A DNA stretch of 64,000 bases from Bacteroides fluxus YIT 12057. Its GTDB lineage: Bacteria; Bacteroidota; Bacteroidia; Bacteroidales; Bacteroidaceae. Below the pieces are notes generated by a model. That model searched no databases. It was not told the origin of the DNA and saw only the letters and a program-made list of their open reading frames with translations. Numbering within the stretch: the stretch's first letter is position 1; each line of letters opens with the position of its first letter. Location: contig NZ_GL882605.1 in NCBI RefSeq assembly GCF_000195635.1, forward strand, positions 41,061 through 105,060, given 5' to 3'. Of this stretch, positions 56,701 to 64,000 are shown one piece after another. Both the position numbers and the translations under genes were made by a program.

Positions 56701-56749
56701 AGAAGTAGATGACCTTTGTATTGTCTAATGAATATTTGGCTAGATTCAT
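53717..56749 (-). CDS. RND-family efflux permease
   Basis: A 1010-residue inner-membrane pump: MNLAKYSLDNTKVIYFFLAVLLIG, ITEPISREIQSMSGV, DFGDVFGIYY, twelve membrane helices and paired periplasmic docking domains. The TM4 proton-relay place reads VDN (Asp401, Asn402) where AcrB has VDD, while Lys922 in TM10 (NIKNAIVLVDQ) is kept. It resembles the AcrB/MexF-like HAE-type permeases of Bacteroidetes, some of which handle drugs or bile. The permease gene follows the adaptor gene by 54 bp. Confidence 0.94.
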   Translation of the reverse strand: MNLAKYSLDNTKVIYFFLAVLLIGGIFSFGRLGKKEDAPFVIKTAVIMTRYPGAEPAEVERLITEPISREIQSMSGVYKIKSESMYGLSKITFELQPSLAAASIPQKWDELRRKVLNIQPQLPSGASVPTVSDDFGDVFGIYYGLVADDGFSYEEMRNWAERIKTQVITADGVMKVALFGTQTEVINIFISVNKLAGMGIDPKQLASLLQSQNQIINTGEISAGEQQLRVVANGTYTTVSDIRNQVITTSGGQVKLGDIATIEKGYMEPPGTIMHVNGKRAIGIGVSTDPTKDVVKTGELVDAKLAELMPLIPVGLELSSLYPENVIAKEANNGFIINLIESILIVIVIIMLVMGMRAGLLIGSSLVFSIGGTLLIMSFLGVGLNRTSLAGFIIAMGMLVDNAIVVTDNAQIAIARGTDRRKALINGATGPQWGLLGATFIAICSFLPLYLAPSSVAEIVKPLFIVLAISLGLSWILALTQTTTFGNFILKAKAGDGDKDPYDKPFYHKFASILSVLIRKKALTLGSMVVLFILSLVIMGLMPQNFFPSLDKPYFRADVFYPDGYSIRDVEKEMKRVEAHLLQQPEVKRVSVTFGSTPLRYYLASTSVGPKPNFANILVELTDSKYTKEYEENLDTYMKANYPNAITRTMLFKLSPAVDAAIEIGFIGNNVDTLVMLTNKALEIMHKDDELINVRNSWGNKVPIWKPIYSQERAQPLGVSRQSMSQSIQIGTNGMTLGEYRQGDQVLPILLKDNTIDSFRINDLRTLPVFGTTHETTTLEQVVSNFDFQYKFSNVKDYNRQMVMMAQADPRRGVNAIAAFNRIWKRVQEEIEIPEGYSMKYFGEQESQAESNAALAANMPLTFFLMFVTLLFLFRTYRKPIVILLMLPLIFIGIVLGLLLLGKSFDFFAILGLLGLIGMNIKNAIVLVDQIDIESTSGKSPREAVISATVSRIVPVAMASGTTILGMLPLLFDAMFGGMAATIMGGLLVASALTLFVLPVAYCAIHKIKG

Positions 56750-56803
56750 GTTATTTAGTTATGAATTATGAATTTTGGCGTAGGGGAAAACTTATGAATG
56801 CTA

Positions 56804-57862
56804 TTATTCCTGATTCATGATTTTCACCGTTTGTCCGTCCGTCAGTTGGTGCACTCCGGCTATGACAATTGTTTCTTCCGGTTTCAATCCTTCGGATATA
56901 AGAAGATTGGCTTCTCCTGTGGGAGAATAGACTGTCACTTCCCGGCGGCTTACCTTATTGCCATTGACTACCCACACATAGGTCTTCTTGCTTTCGCTTT
57001 CGCCGAATACGGCACTGAGGGGCACATTCATCAGCTCTTCCTCCAGGAAAGGAGAGACATCCGATGCCAGTTTGATTTTGCAGGTGAATCCGGGATTTAC
57101 GTCATACGTGCTGCGGTCGAAGGTGGGATCATCAATGATGATGCTGACCGGTATTCCTGTTCCCGCCGTTGAAATGTCAAGGTATTCTTCCAGAACGGCA
57201 TTGAAGACGTTGTTCGGGTAAGTGTCGAATACTACTTTGAAATTGATATCCTTTGCCCGCAGCAGATACAGATAATCGTCGGGTACTGTAAACTTGATAC
57301 GCAGTTTCTGCGTATTGACCAGTTGCACGATGCCTTCCCCCGAATTGACACGCTGATAATTCTCCACCAGGCGTTTTTCGATGGAGCCGTCGAACGGGGC
57401 GGTCAGCTTTGTATCTCTCATGTTATTGGAAGATAACTCATAGGCAGATTTTGCTTTCTGGTAATTGGCCACACTGATTTCATACTCTTGCAGGGAGATG
57501 GCTTGCCGGCCCAACAGACGTTTGTTGCGTTCTACTTGTGCGGCGGCAGTTTCGTAGGCGGCTTTATCGGCGGCGTATTGCAAGGAGATATCCCGGGGAT
57601 CGATGGCGGCAATCAGTTCTCCCTTTTTCACGCGTTGCCCTTCTACAACCGGAAGGTTGATGACTTGACCGCTTACGCGGAAAGCCAGTTTTACATATTC
57701 CACTGCTTCCACAATGCCGGAAAAGTCTTTGCGGATGACTGACTGTGAACTCACGGTTGAAGTTTTTACCGGTCTGATAAGAGTGTTCCCACTCTCTTGC
57801 TTTTGTCCGCAGGACGTAACAAACAACGTCGTGGCAAAAGCAAATAAATAAATTTTGTTCAT
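56804..57862 (-). CDS. Periplasmic adaptor (membrane fusion) lipoprotein
   Basis: A 352-residue lipoprotein (MNKIYLFAFATTLFVTSCGQ, lipobox Cys18) with a barrel-sandwich domain (PVVEGQRVKKGELIAAIDPRD, APFDGSIEKRLVENYQRVNSGEGIV), a coiled-coil hairpin and a C-terminal beta domain ending SEGLKPEETIVIAGVHQLTDG. It links the RND permease to the TolC channel. First gene of the operon, with a palindromic site upstream. Confidence 0.94.
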   Translation of the reverse strand: MNKIYLFAFATTLFVTSCGQKQESGNTLIRPVKTSTVSSQSVIRKDFSGIVEAVEYVKLAFRVSGQVINLPVVEGQRVKKGELIAAIDPRDISLQYAADKAAYETAAAQVERNKRLLGRQAISLQEYEISVANYQKAKSAYELSSNNMRDTKLTAPFDGSIEKRLVENYQRVNSGEGIVQLVNTQKLRIKFTVPDDYLYLLRAKDINFKVVFDTYPNNVFNAVLEEYLDISTAGTGIPVSIIIDDPTFDRSTYDVNPGFTCKIKLASDVSPFLEEELMNVPLSAVFGESESKKTYVWVVNGNKVSRREVTVYSPTGEANLLISEGLKPEETIVIAGVHQLTDGQTVKIMNQE

Positions 57863-57904
57863 TTGCTATGGGTTAAACGGGTATAATTATGTTTTGCATC
57901 GGCA

Positions 57905-57939
57905 CAAAAGTACAAAACCAAAAAACTAATCTTAGTTTT
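57905..57939 (-). promoter_or_regulatory. Promoter and palindromic operator of the RND operon
   Basis: A -7 box TACTTTTG lies at 57912-57905 (minus), 43 bp before the adaptor start. A perfect palindrome AAAACTAA-TC-TTAGTTTT (57922-57939) covers the -33 place, where no TTTG is present. Position and symmetry fit a TetR/AcrR-type repressor site; the repressor gene is not next to the operon. Confidence 0.6.
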
Positions 57940-57978
57940 CCAGTGTATTAATTGTGCTTTCTTAACAATGAATCCGAA

Positions 57979-60294
57979 TTACTCTGTCATTTTGACAGTT
58001 AAACTCGAGCCTTGTTTAAGTTCATAAACGTTTTGATAGACTCCTATGTTCAATTTGTTTCCTGCTGTAAGCGAAAATATTATCTCTTTTCCTGCTACTC
58101 GTATATGGAGCGTGTTTCCCGAATAATTGACTTTGAAGGTGTAGCCGCTCCATTTTTTCGGTAAGACGGGGCTGAAGCTCAATATACCGCCATGAATCTG
58201 TAAACCGGCAAACCCGCGTACTATGGCAAGCCAGCTGCCCGGCATGCTGGTGATGTGCAACCCTTGGTCGGTTTCGTTGTTATAATCGTCTAAGTCGAGG
58301 CGCGTGGTGTGCATAAAAAGTTCGTATGCTTTCTCTACCTCACCGATGCGTGCCGCAAGGATAGAGTGGATATGTGGGGAGAGGGACGATTCATGTACAG
58401 TCATCGGCTCATAAAAATCGAAATTCCTGCGGGTGGTATCCGTATCAAAATCGAAATAATAGAGGTAGAGCCCCAACAGCACGTCACTCTGCTTGATGTA
58501 ACAGGAACGAAGAATTCTGTCCCATGACCAGTGTTGGTTGATAGGGCGTTCTTCTTCAGGAATGGCACCGGTACTTTGCAGTTCTTTGTCCATATAACCG
58601 TCATTTTGGATAAAGATACCCTGTTCCGTATCTTCCGGCAGGTACATGCGTGCTATGATGTCTTTCCAGCGTTCAGTCTCTTCCGCTTGATTGAAACTGG
58701 TGATACGGCGTACACGTGCGTATTCATCGGGATTTTCCTTGGCTATGATTTCAAGGTAGCCCAAGGTGATTTTCAGGCATTGTGTGCAGGAATAGTTGGT
58801 GTACCAGTTATTGTCCACGTTGTTTTCATATTCGTTCGGTCCCGTAACTCCTAATATGACATATTTTTGTTTGGGACGGGAAAAGGATACACGCTGGCTC
58901 CAGAAGCGGCTGACGGCTATCATTACTTCCAGTCCGTATTTGGCGACATACTCCAGCGAGCCGGTCATGGTGGCGTGTTGGCCAATGGCATAGACAATGA
59001 TGTTGTTCCGGTGGATTTCTTCAAAGGTAATTTCCCATTCGCTATGGCACTCCTCGCCGTTATTGGTCACTTGCGGGAAAAGTGCCGCACCATTGCTGAA
59101 ACCCAACTTCTTTGCATTTTCTATCGCTTTCGGAAGTTGGTTATATCGGTATATCAGCAGATTTTTCACAATCTCCCTGGGGGTGGAAAGGAGGAAAAAA
59201 GGCACACAGCACAGTTCCGTATTCCAATATGTGTTGCCGCCATATTTCTCTCCGGTGAATCCTTTGGGACCGATATTCAGGCGGGGGTCATCTCCCCGGT
59301 AAGTCTGGTAAAGCTGGAAGATGTTGTAACGGATACCCTGTTGCGCTTCCGGATCGCCTTCGATGATGACATCGGCTTCGTCCCAGATATCCAGCCAGGC
59401 CTGCCGATGATCTTGCAGCAAGGCGTTCCAGCCGATTGTCTTGGCTTCTCGGACTTGTGAGACGGCTTCTTCTATCAAGTCCTGCCGCTCATAATGAAGG
59501 GAAGAGACGATAGAAATATATTTGATGATAGTCACGGTATCACCTGGTTTTACATCTGTGCCTACGCTGAATCCCACTTGTTTCTCTTTTTCTATGCGTA
59601 TCGGGTTGGCGATGGGTTCTTTATTGTTTTTATAGAACTGATAAGTCATGGCATAGCAGATTTGGGCATCTTCACGGCGAGTCTGTGTCCATAAATAGCT
59701 ACAGTCGCCGGCGGCACCGGAACGCAGAATATTCCAGATTTTCTCGTTGGCGTATTCTGTGCCATCTGCGATGTTCCCGTCAAGGAGAGGGACCAAAGAA
59801 ACCTTGCCGCTATAACTGAGGGATGTTACACTGTACTTGATGAGGCAGAGGTTAGGATGAGCCATGTTCGTGATATGTTCTACATGAAGACTGAGCCGGT
59901 TGCCTCTGGGGGAGGTCACTTCCACATCCCGGTAGGAGATACCTTCCTTCATATTCAGGCATCTTCTGAAACTGTTGACATCCCATATTGCCAAATCCAG
60001 TTCCTCGTCAATGAGGCGCAGGCCGATATGGCTCCAGTCTGCTGCATTGGGTATGCGGGTATGGAAATGGGGATAACCGTTTTTCCACCATCCTACACGG
60101 GTATTGTCCAGAAAAGGAATGCCGGCCACGAAGGAACCGCGGTAACAGTCGCTGCTATAAGGCTCTTCAAAGTTTCCCCGTTGTCCGAAACGACCGTTTC
60201 CGAGGCTGAATATGCTTTCGGACATCCGCAGGTAATCGGCGTGAAAACTATCCTCAATGATGTTCCATTCGTCGGTCTTTAAATATTTCTTCAT
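57979..60294 (-). CDS. Glycoside hydrolase family 65 phosphorylase (maltose/kojibiose-type)
   Basis: A 771-residue cytoplasmic protein with no signal peptide. It has a GH65 N-terminal beta domain (NWNIIEDSF-like start, YLRMSESIFSLGNGRFGQRGNFEE) and an alpha/alpha-barrel with FTGEKYGGNTYWNTELC and ECHSEWEITFEEIHRN. The family's general acid Glu lies in or next to EE425-426. It splits an alpha-glucosyl disaccharide with phosphate to glucose-1-phosphate and glucose. The WEITFEEIHRN segment is like maltose phosphorylases; specificity is inferred, and trehalose or kojibiose is possible. It is downstream of the LacI and MFS genes, separated by a strong hairpin. Confidence 0.9.
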   Translation of the reverse strand: MKKYLKTDEWNIIEDSFHADYLRMSESIFSLGNGRFGQRGNFEEPYSSDCYRGSFVAGIPFLDNTRVGWWKNGYPHFHTRIPNAADWSHIGLRLIDEELDLAIWDVNSFRRCLNMKEGISYRDVEVTSPRGNRLSLHVEHITNMAHPNLCLIKYSVTSLSYSGKVSLVPLLDGNIADGTEYANEKIWNILRSGAAGDCSYLWTQTRREDAQICYAMTYQFYKNNKEPIANPIRIEKEKQVGFSVGTDVKPGDTVTIIKYISIVSSLHYERQDLIEEAVSQVREAKTIGWNALLQDHRQAWLDIWDEADVIIEGDPEAQQGIRYNIFQLYQTYRGDDPRLNIGPKGFTGEKYGGNTYWNTELCCVPFFLLSTPREIVKNLLIYRYNQLPKAIENAKKLGFSNGAALFPQVTNNGEECHSEWEITFEEIHRNNIIVYAIGQHATMTGSLEYVAKYGLEVMIAVSRFWSQRVSFSRPKQKYVILGVTGPNEYENNVDNNWYTNYSCTQCLKITLGYLEIIAKENPDEYARVRRITSFNQAEETERWKDIIARMYLPEDTEQGIFIQNDGYMDKELQSTGAIPEEERPINQHWSWDRILRSCYIKQSDVLLGLYLYYFDFDTDTTRRNFDFYEPMTVHESSLSPHIHSILAARIGEVEKAYELFMHTTRLDLDDYNNETDQGLHITSMPGSWLAIVRGFAGLQIHGGILSFSPVLPKKWSGYTFKVNYSGNTLHIRVAGKEIIFSLTAGNKLNIGVYQNVYELKQGSSLTVKMTE

Positions 60295-60471
60295 GTTCTG
60301 TGTGTTCTGTAGTTATCGCTGTAAAGATAAACAATCTGCAGAAATAAAGAAGAAATGGGAAGGGAAAAATAACATGATTATCCGCATTCATCCCCTTAAT
60401 CGGTTATTTGTATGGCTCATCCTTATTCTTTCACCGCATCTGCCAATTTCGTTCTTATAGTGAGATGGCAT

Positions 60472-60526
60472 AAAAGCCTTATAATGCCCTATTAATAGGC
60501 TTTTAATAGGGCATTATAAGGCTTTT
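60472..60526 (-). terminator. Strong terminator hairpin between MFS and GH65 genes
   Basis: A perfect 24-bp inverted repeat (60472-60495 and 60503-60526, 7-nt loop), AT-rich in part and ending in AAAA/TTTT. It sits in the 296-bp gap after the transporter gene and can act on either strand. Confidence 0.8.
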
Positions 60527-60590
60527 AATCACAGTCCCTTGTATAGTCTTCTAGGTAGATTTATACACGCATCGTCCCAGAGTCGTGTGC

Positions 60591-61964
60591 TTACTTGCCT
60601 TTCTCTCCTTGGCTTTCTTTGATGAGATATACGCAGGCAGCACCTATGAGCAGCATCACTCCGGCAGTAATCAGCATGTTGATTTCCGGGGGAAGTGCTC
60701 CTTCGGGAGTAAAGAAGGCAAGTCTTGTGCCACCTAAGGCGGCCGCCACGATTTGAGGAATGCAGATTGTACCGTTGAAAAGCCCCAGATAAGTACCCAT
60801 GTGTCCGCCGGACAGGGCATTGGTCAGTATCGTGAACGGTAATGCCAGCATAGCTGCCCATGCGCAACCTATCAGCAGGAAGGATATGAACAGCATATAC
60901 GGGTCGTGCATGAAATAGGTGGAGATAAATCCTATACCTCCCAATACAAGACTGAGGGAATATATGAAGCGTCGGTCCTTGAACATCGGAATGCAGATGG
61001 CCCAAAGTACGGAGCCGATAGCCTGGACTGCGAACAGTACACCTACCCAGTTGGCGGCTTCCTGGTATTGCAGGCTCTTGGTATCCAATACAATTTTGCT
61101 GATACCGTTCACTGTATGTTCTACGGTTGGTGCGTCGAATGCATTGGCCGCGATGCTTCCATTCGTATAAGTCCACATGAACATGAACGCAAACCAACAA
61201 AAGAACTGTACCAGACCCACTGTCCAGAAAGCTTTGGGAGCCTTGACCAACAGCTTCAGCATATTGGTTTTCTCATGCTCTTCCTCTTCCGTGATGCCAT
61301 GGTATTCGGCATATTCAGCGGGTGGCATTTCCTTCACCTTGACTGAAGTGTAGATGACGCAGAATATAAGAATGGCGGCTCCTATATAGAAAGAGTAGAT
61401 TACGGAGTCGGGAATCACGCCTTGCGGCGCCGTATTGCTGATACCTATCCATGCAAAGATAAACGGGAACAGATAGCCCACCAGGCTGCCTGCATTACAA
61501 AGAAAACTCTGGATGGAGTAGGCGAGTCCCTTTTGTTTTTCATTGACCATGTCGCCTACCATCATCTTGAAAGGTTGCATCGCCATATTGATGGAAGTGT
61601 CGAGGAACATTAGTGATACCAGTCCGAATATCATGGCGGTACTTGCCGCCATACCGAAACTGCCTGCGTTGGGCAACAGGCACATAACCAATACTGCTAC
61701 CAGAGAACCGATAAACAGGTAGGGAATGCGGCGTCCGAAGCGTGTCCAAGTCTTGTCGCTGGCAGCCCCTACTATGGGCTGTACTATGATACCTGCCAGT
61801 GGCGGCAATATCCAGAAGTAACTTAAATTATGCGGGTCGGCTCCGAGAGTGGAGAAAATACGGCTGATATTCGCACTTTGCAGGGCATACGCTATCTGTA
61901 CGCCGAAAAAACCGAAACTGATGTTCCACAGTTTCCAGAAACTTAAATCGGGTTTTACTTTCAT
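60591..61964 (-). CDS. MFS sugar transporter (SLC45-like, likely maltose type)
   Basis: A 457-residue protein with twelve hydrophobic segments. The start KPDLSFWKLWNISFGFFGVQIAYALQ and the motifs QPIVGAASDKTWTRFGRRIPY (loop 2-3) and NMAMQPFKMMVGD match the SLC45/SugE-like sugar-proton symporters used for maltose or sucrose in Bacteroides. It lies between a LacI regulator (22 bp upstream) and the GH65 phosphorylase, which fits uptake of an alpha-disaccharide. Confidence 0.9.
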   Translation of the reverse strand: MKVKPDLSFWKLWNISFGFFGVQIAYALQSANISRIFSTLGADPHNLSYFWILPPLAGIIVQPIVGAASDKTWTRFGRRIPYLFIGSLVAVLVMCLLPNAGSFGMAASTAMIFGLVSLMFLDTSINMAMQPFKMMVGDMVNEKQKGLAYSIQSFLCNAGSLVGYLFPFIFAWIGISNTAPQGVIPDSVIYSFYIGAAILIFCVIYTSVKVKEMPPAEYAEYHGITEEEEHEKTNMLKLLVKAPKAFWTVGLVQFFCWFAFMFMWTYTNGSIAANAFDAPTVEHTVNGISKIVLDTKSLQYQEAANWVGVLFAVQAIGSVLWAICIPMFKDRRFIYSLSLVLGGIGFISTYFMHDPYMLFISFLLIGCAWAAMLALPFTILTNALSGGHMGTYLGLFNGTICIPQIVAAALGGTRLAFFTPEGALPPEINMLITAGVMLLIGAACVYLIKESQGEKGK

Positions 61965-61986
61965 TGTTATAATATGGTATTAGTTT

Positions 61987-62991
61987 TTATTTCGTTGTTC
62001 CTCTCACTACCAAGTTGGTACGTACAATCTTGTTGGAGCTCTTCTCTTCTCCTTCCAGCTTGTCTATCAGTATGCTGAAGGCACTTCTGCCTACTTCTTC
62101 TCCATGTTGCTCCACGGTAGTCAGCTTGGGGTCGGTACTTTGCGCTATGGCTCCGTCGGTAAATCCGCAGATGGAAACTTCGTCGGGCACTTTGACGCCT
62201 ACCAGTTTGCAGGCATAGAGAATACCGGACGCCGTTTCATCGTTGATGGCAAAGAAGCCGTCGGGGCGGTTGGGACCTTCCAGCAAATCGGGGGTCAGCG
62301 CGATGGCGCGTTCGCGGGTGTCACATAACAGTATCATACTGTCATCTACCGGAATTTTGTATTTTTTCATGGCGTCTAAATAACCGTTGCGCCGGTTCTT
62401 GGTAATTTCTAGGTGTGGTGCGGCACCATAGAAGAGGATACGTTTGCATCCGGTCTGTATCATGTATTCCACGGCAGCAAATGAGCCGGCGTAATCGTCC
62501 ACTACTACCCGTTCAGTCTTGAGCCCTGTACAGATGCGGTCGTAGAAGACTATCGGGATATTATTGTTCAGCAATTCCTGATAATGGTCATATTGTGATG
62601 TATCCTTGGCCAAGGAGGCGATGACACCGCAGACACGGGCTGCAAGAAAAGAATGTACGATCTTGACTTCCTGTTCGTATGATTCGTTGCTTTGTGCCAC
62701 AATGATATTGTAGCCGGCTTTGGCGGCTGATTTTTCAATTCCGCTTAGTACGCAAGAGAAAAAATGATGTACCAGTTGTGGGATAATCACTCCAATTGTA
62801 TTGCTGCGGCTGGCACGGAGGTTTACTGCAAGCACATTGGGCTTATAATTATGTTCGCGCGCGTAGGCATGGATAAGGTCACGGGTTTCCTTGCTGATGT
62901 CCGGATTGTCTTTCAGCGCCCTCGACACAGTGGAGGGGGAGACGTTCAGCGCCCGGGCAATATCCTTGATGGTTATCTGCGGTTTATTCAT
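61987..62991 (-). CDS. LacI-family transcriptional regulator
   Basis: A 334-residue repressor or activator with an N-terminal helix-turn-helix (ITIKDIARALNVSPSTVSRALKD, about residues 6-27), hinge helix (YKPNVLAVNLRASRS) and a periplasmic-binding-protein-like ligand domain ending VVRGTTK. It is the first gene of the unit with the MFS transporter and probably controls disaccharide uptake and phosphorolysis, including its own promoter. Confidence 0.94.
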   Translation of the reverse strand: MNKPQITIKDIARALNVSPSTVSRALKDNPDISKETRDLIHAYAREHNYKPNVLAVNLRASRSNTIGVIIPQLVHHFFSCVLSGIEKSAAKAGYNIIVAQSNESYEQEVKIVHSFLAARVCGVIASLAKDTSQYDHYQELLNNNIPIVFYDRICTGLKTERVVVDDYAGSFAAVEYMIQTGCKRILFYGAAPHLEITKNRRNGYLDAMKKYKIPVDDSMILLCDTRERAIALTPDLLEGPNRPDGFFAINDETASGILYACKLVGVKVPDEVSICGFTDGAIAQSTDPKLTTVEQHGEEVGRSAFSILIDKLEGEEKSSNKIVRTNLVVRGTTK

Positions 62992-63013
62992 GAGTATGAT
63001 TTGATTTTTCGGT

Positions 63014-63046
63014 CAAAGATAATGCAAATCGTAACAGACAGTCAAA
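63014..63046 (-). promoter_or_regulatory. Promoter of the LacI-MFS unit
   Basis: Minus strand TTTG at 63046-63043, 21-bp spacer, TATCTTTG at 63021-63014, 23 bp before the regulator's ATG. A full consensus match. Confidence 0.75.
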
Positions 63047-63228
63047 TTTACTTGGACTTTATGTTGAGATGCCGCTTATCTTTCTTATTAAGGATGAAGG
63101 TAAACTCCGTTAATCCGATTGCAAAAATAATGGAATTGGTTAAAATGCACTTACTCATTATTATATATCGGAATGTAAGTTTGTGCAAACGATTGCGTAT
63201 GGTTGTGTTTCCGTAAAACAGGTGCAGC

Positions 63229-63260
63229 TTGGATGTATTTGTTCTATTTTCTTATATTTG
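63229..63260 (+). promoter_or_regulatory. Promoter of the GH53 gene
   Basis: TTGG at 63229-63232, 20-bp spacer, TATATTTG at 63253-63260, followed by the ATG at 63284. The -33 element has one mismatch to TTTG. Confidence 0.65.
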
Positions 63261-63283
63261 CGGGACATAAAATTAGGGTAGCT

Positions 63284-63994
63284 ATGAAACGCATGAAATT
63301 CTTGACTTTTCTTTTTAGTGCTGCTTTTGCCGTATTGGCATGCAGCAGTCATAATGAGTCTGATCCCAATGCAGGTGGCCTTCCGGATAATGGAGAGACT
63401 TCTGGCATTGAGTTTGCTAAAGGTGCAGATATCAGTTGGGTGACGGAAATGGAGCACAAAGGCATGAAGTTCTATAATGCCTCCGGAGTGGAAAAGGATT
63501 GTTTCCAATTGATGAAGGATCTTGGAATGAATGCCATCCGGCTCCGGGTCTGGGTGAATCCTGAGGAGCACGGCAACTGGTGTGACAAGGGAGATTTTTT
63601 GGCTAAAGCAAAGCGGGCGGCAAAGTTGGGAATGGACTTGATGGTTGATTTCCACTACAGTGACTGGTGGGCTGATCCGGGACAGCAATTTAAGCCGGCC
63701 GCATGGAAAGGAAAATCTCTTGCTGAATTGAAACAGGCAATTGCAGATCATACAAAGGATGTATTGGTTGCGTTGAAGTCGGCAGGAGTAACGCCCAAAT
63801 GGGTGCAAGTGGGCAATGAAATACGTCCAGGAATGCTATGGGATGAGGACGTTGCTTTGAGCGGGGCATCCTATGATATCTATGAAAAGGATGTGAAAGG
63901 GTTGGATAGTTCGGTTGATAAACTGAAATATCCTAAAAACTTTGCTAATCTTGCCGTTTTTATCAATACCCTTAATTCCGCAACACTATTATAA
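63284..63994 (+). pseudogene. GH53 endo-beta-1,4-galactanase lipoprotein, shortened at the C-terminus
   Basis: The start at 63284 gives a lipoprotein signal (MKRMKFLTFLFSAAFAVLAC, Cys20). The GH53 barrel is clear: FAKGADISWVTEME, LMKDLGMNAIRLRVW, MDLMVDFHYSDWWADPGQ and the acid/base Glu179 in VGNEIRPGMLW. Normal members continue NFANLAxFINAGYDAV for another 120-150 residues to the nucleophile Glu. Here the match ends at AVFIN and the frame stops nine codons later at 63992-63994. The enzyme would lack its nucleophile and be inactive. It may be cut by an insertion that begins here or by an assembly edge. Family members degrade beta-1,4-galactan side chains of pectin. Confidence 0.75.
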
Positions 63995-64000
63995 ATATAA

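Overview
The window looks like a chromosomal segment of a Bacteroides species (order Bacteroidales). The evidence is a SusC/SusD pair, two hybrid two-component systems (HTCS), a family of S1 sulfatases, repeated use of the Bacteroidetes promoter signature (-33 TTTG, -7 TANNTTTG), a two-domain HU-type protein, a biotin-dependent Na+-pumping oxaloacetate decarboxylase and a long single-chain PurL. No tRNA, rRNA or CRISPR array was seen. Species was not assigned.

Layout. 1-7.2 kb: 5' part of a pyruvate:ferredoxin oxidoreductase gene, an AAA/DUF4143-like ATPase, an ATP-grasp-like protein, a GH10-like lipid-free secreted hydrolase, a CstA carrier with a small membrane protein and a beta-barrel protein. 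7.4-24.3 kb: a sulfatase-rich polysaccharide/glycoprotein utilisation locus. Its leftward arm is HU-winged-helix protein, HTCS sensor-regulator, SusC, SusD. Its rightward arm is two sulfatases and a large sulfatase-M60 metalloprotease fusion. The two rightward transcription units start from promoters that share an identical 16-bp box exactly 88 bp upstream of the -7 element, which suggests one regulator, probably the HTCS, switches on both. The likely target is a sulfated host glycoprotein such as mucin; this is inference.

24.3-44.1 kb is mostly core: UvrA, an orphan TPR histidine kinase, a second GH10-like hydrolase, a pair of short chromate-transporter proteins, an orphan HTCS, PurL, a LysE-type exporter, and a rightward group of DUF4924-like protein, RfbD, a 54-residue membrane protein and release factor 3.

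44.1-48.9 kb is an accessory island between prfC and the oad operon. It holds a translationally coupled AAA ATPase plus RloB/TOPRIM-like protein (a candidate anti-phage module), a gene-poor stretch with several palindromic repeat families, a lipoprotein gene, and a decayed tyrosine recombinase. It is the best place to look for an undescribed system.

48.9-64 kb: oadGAB Na+-translocating oxaloacetate decarboxylase, a complete RND efflux operon with a palindromic operator candidate at its promoter, a maltose-type disaccharide phosphorylase locus (LacI regulator, MFS transporter, GH65), and finally a GH53 endo-galactanase lipoprotein gene that loses homology and stops just before the right edge.
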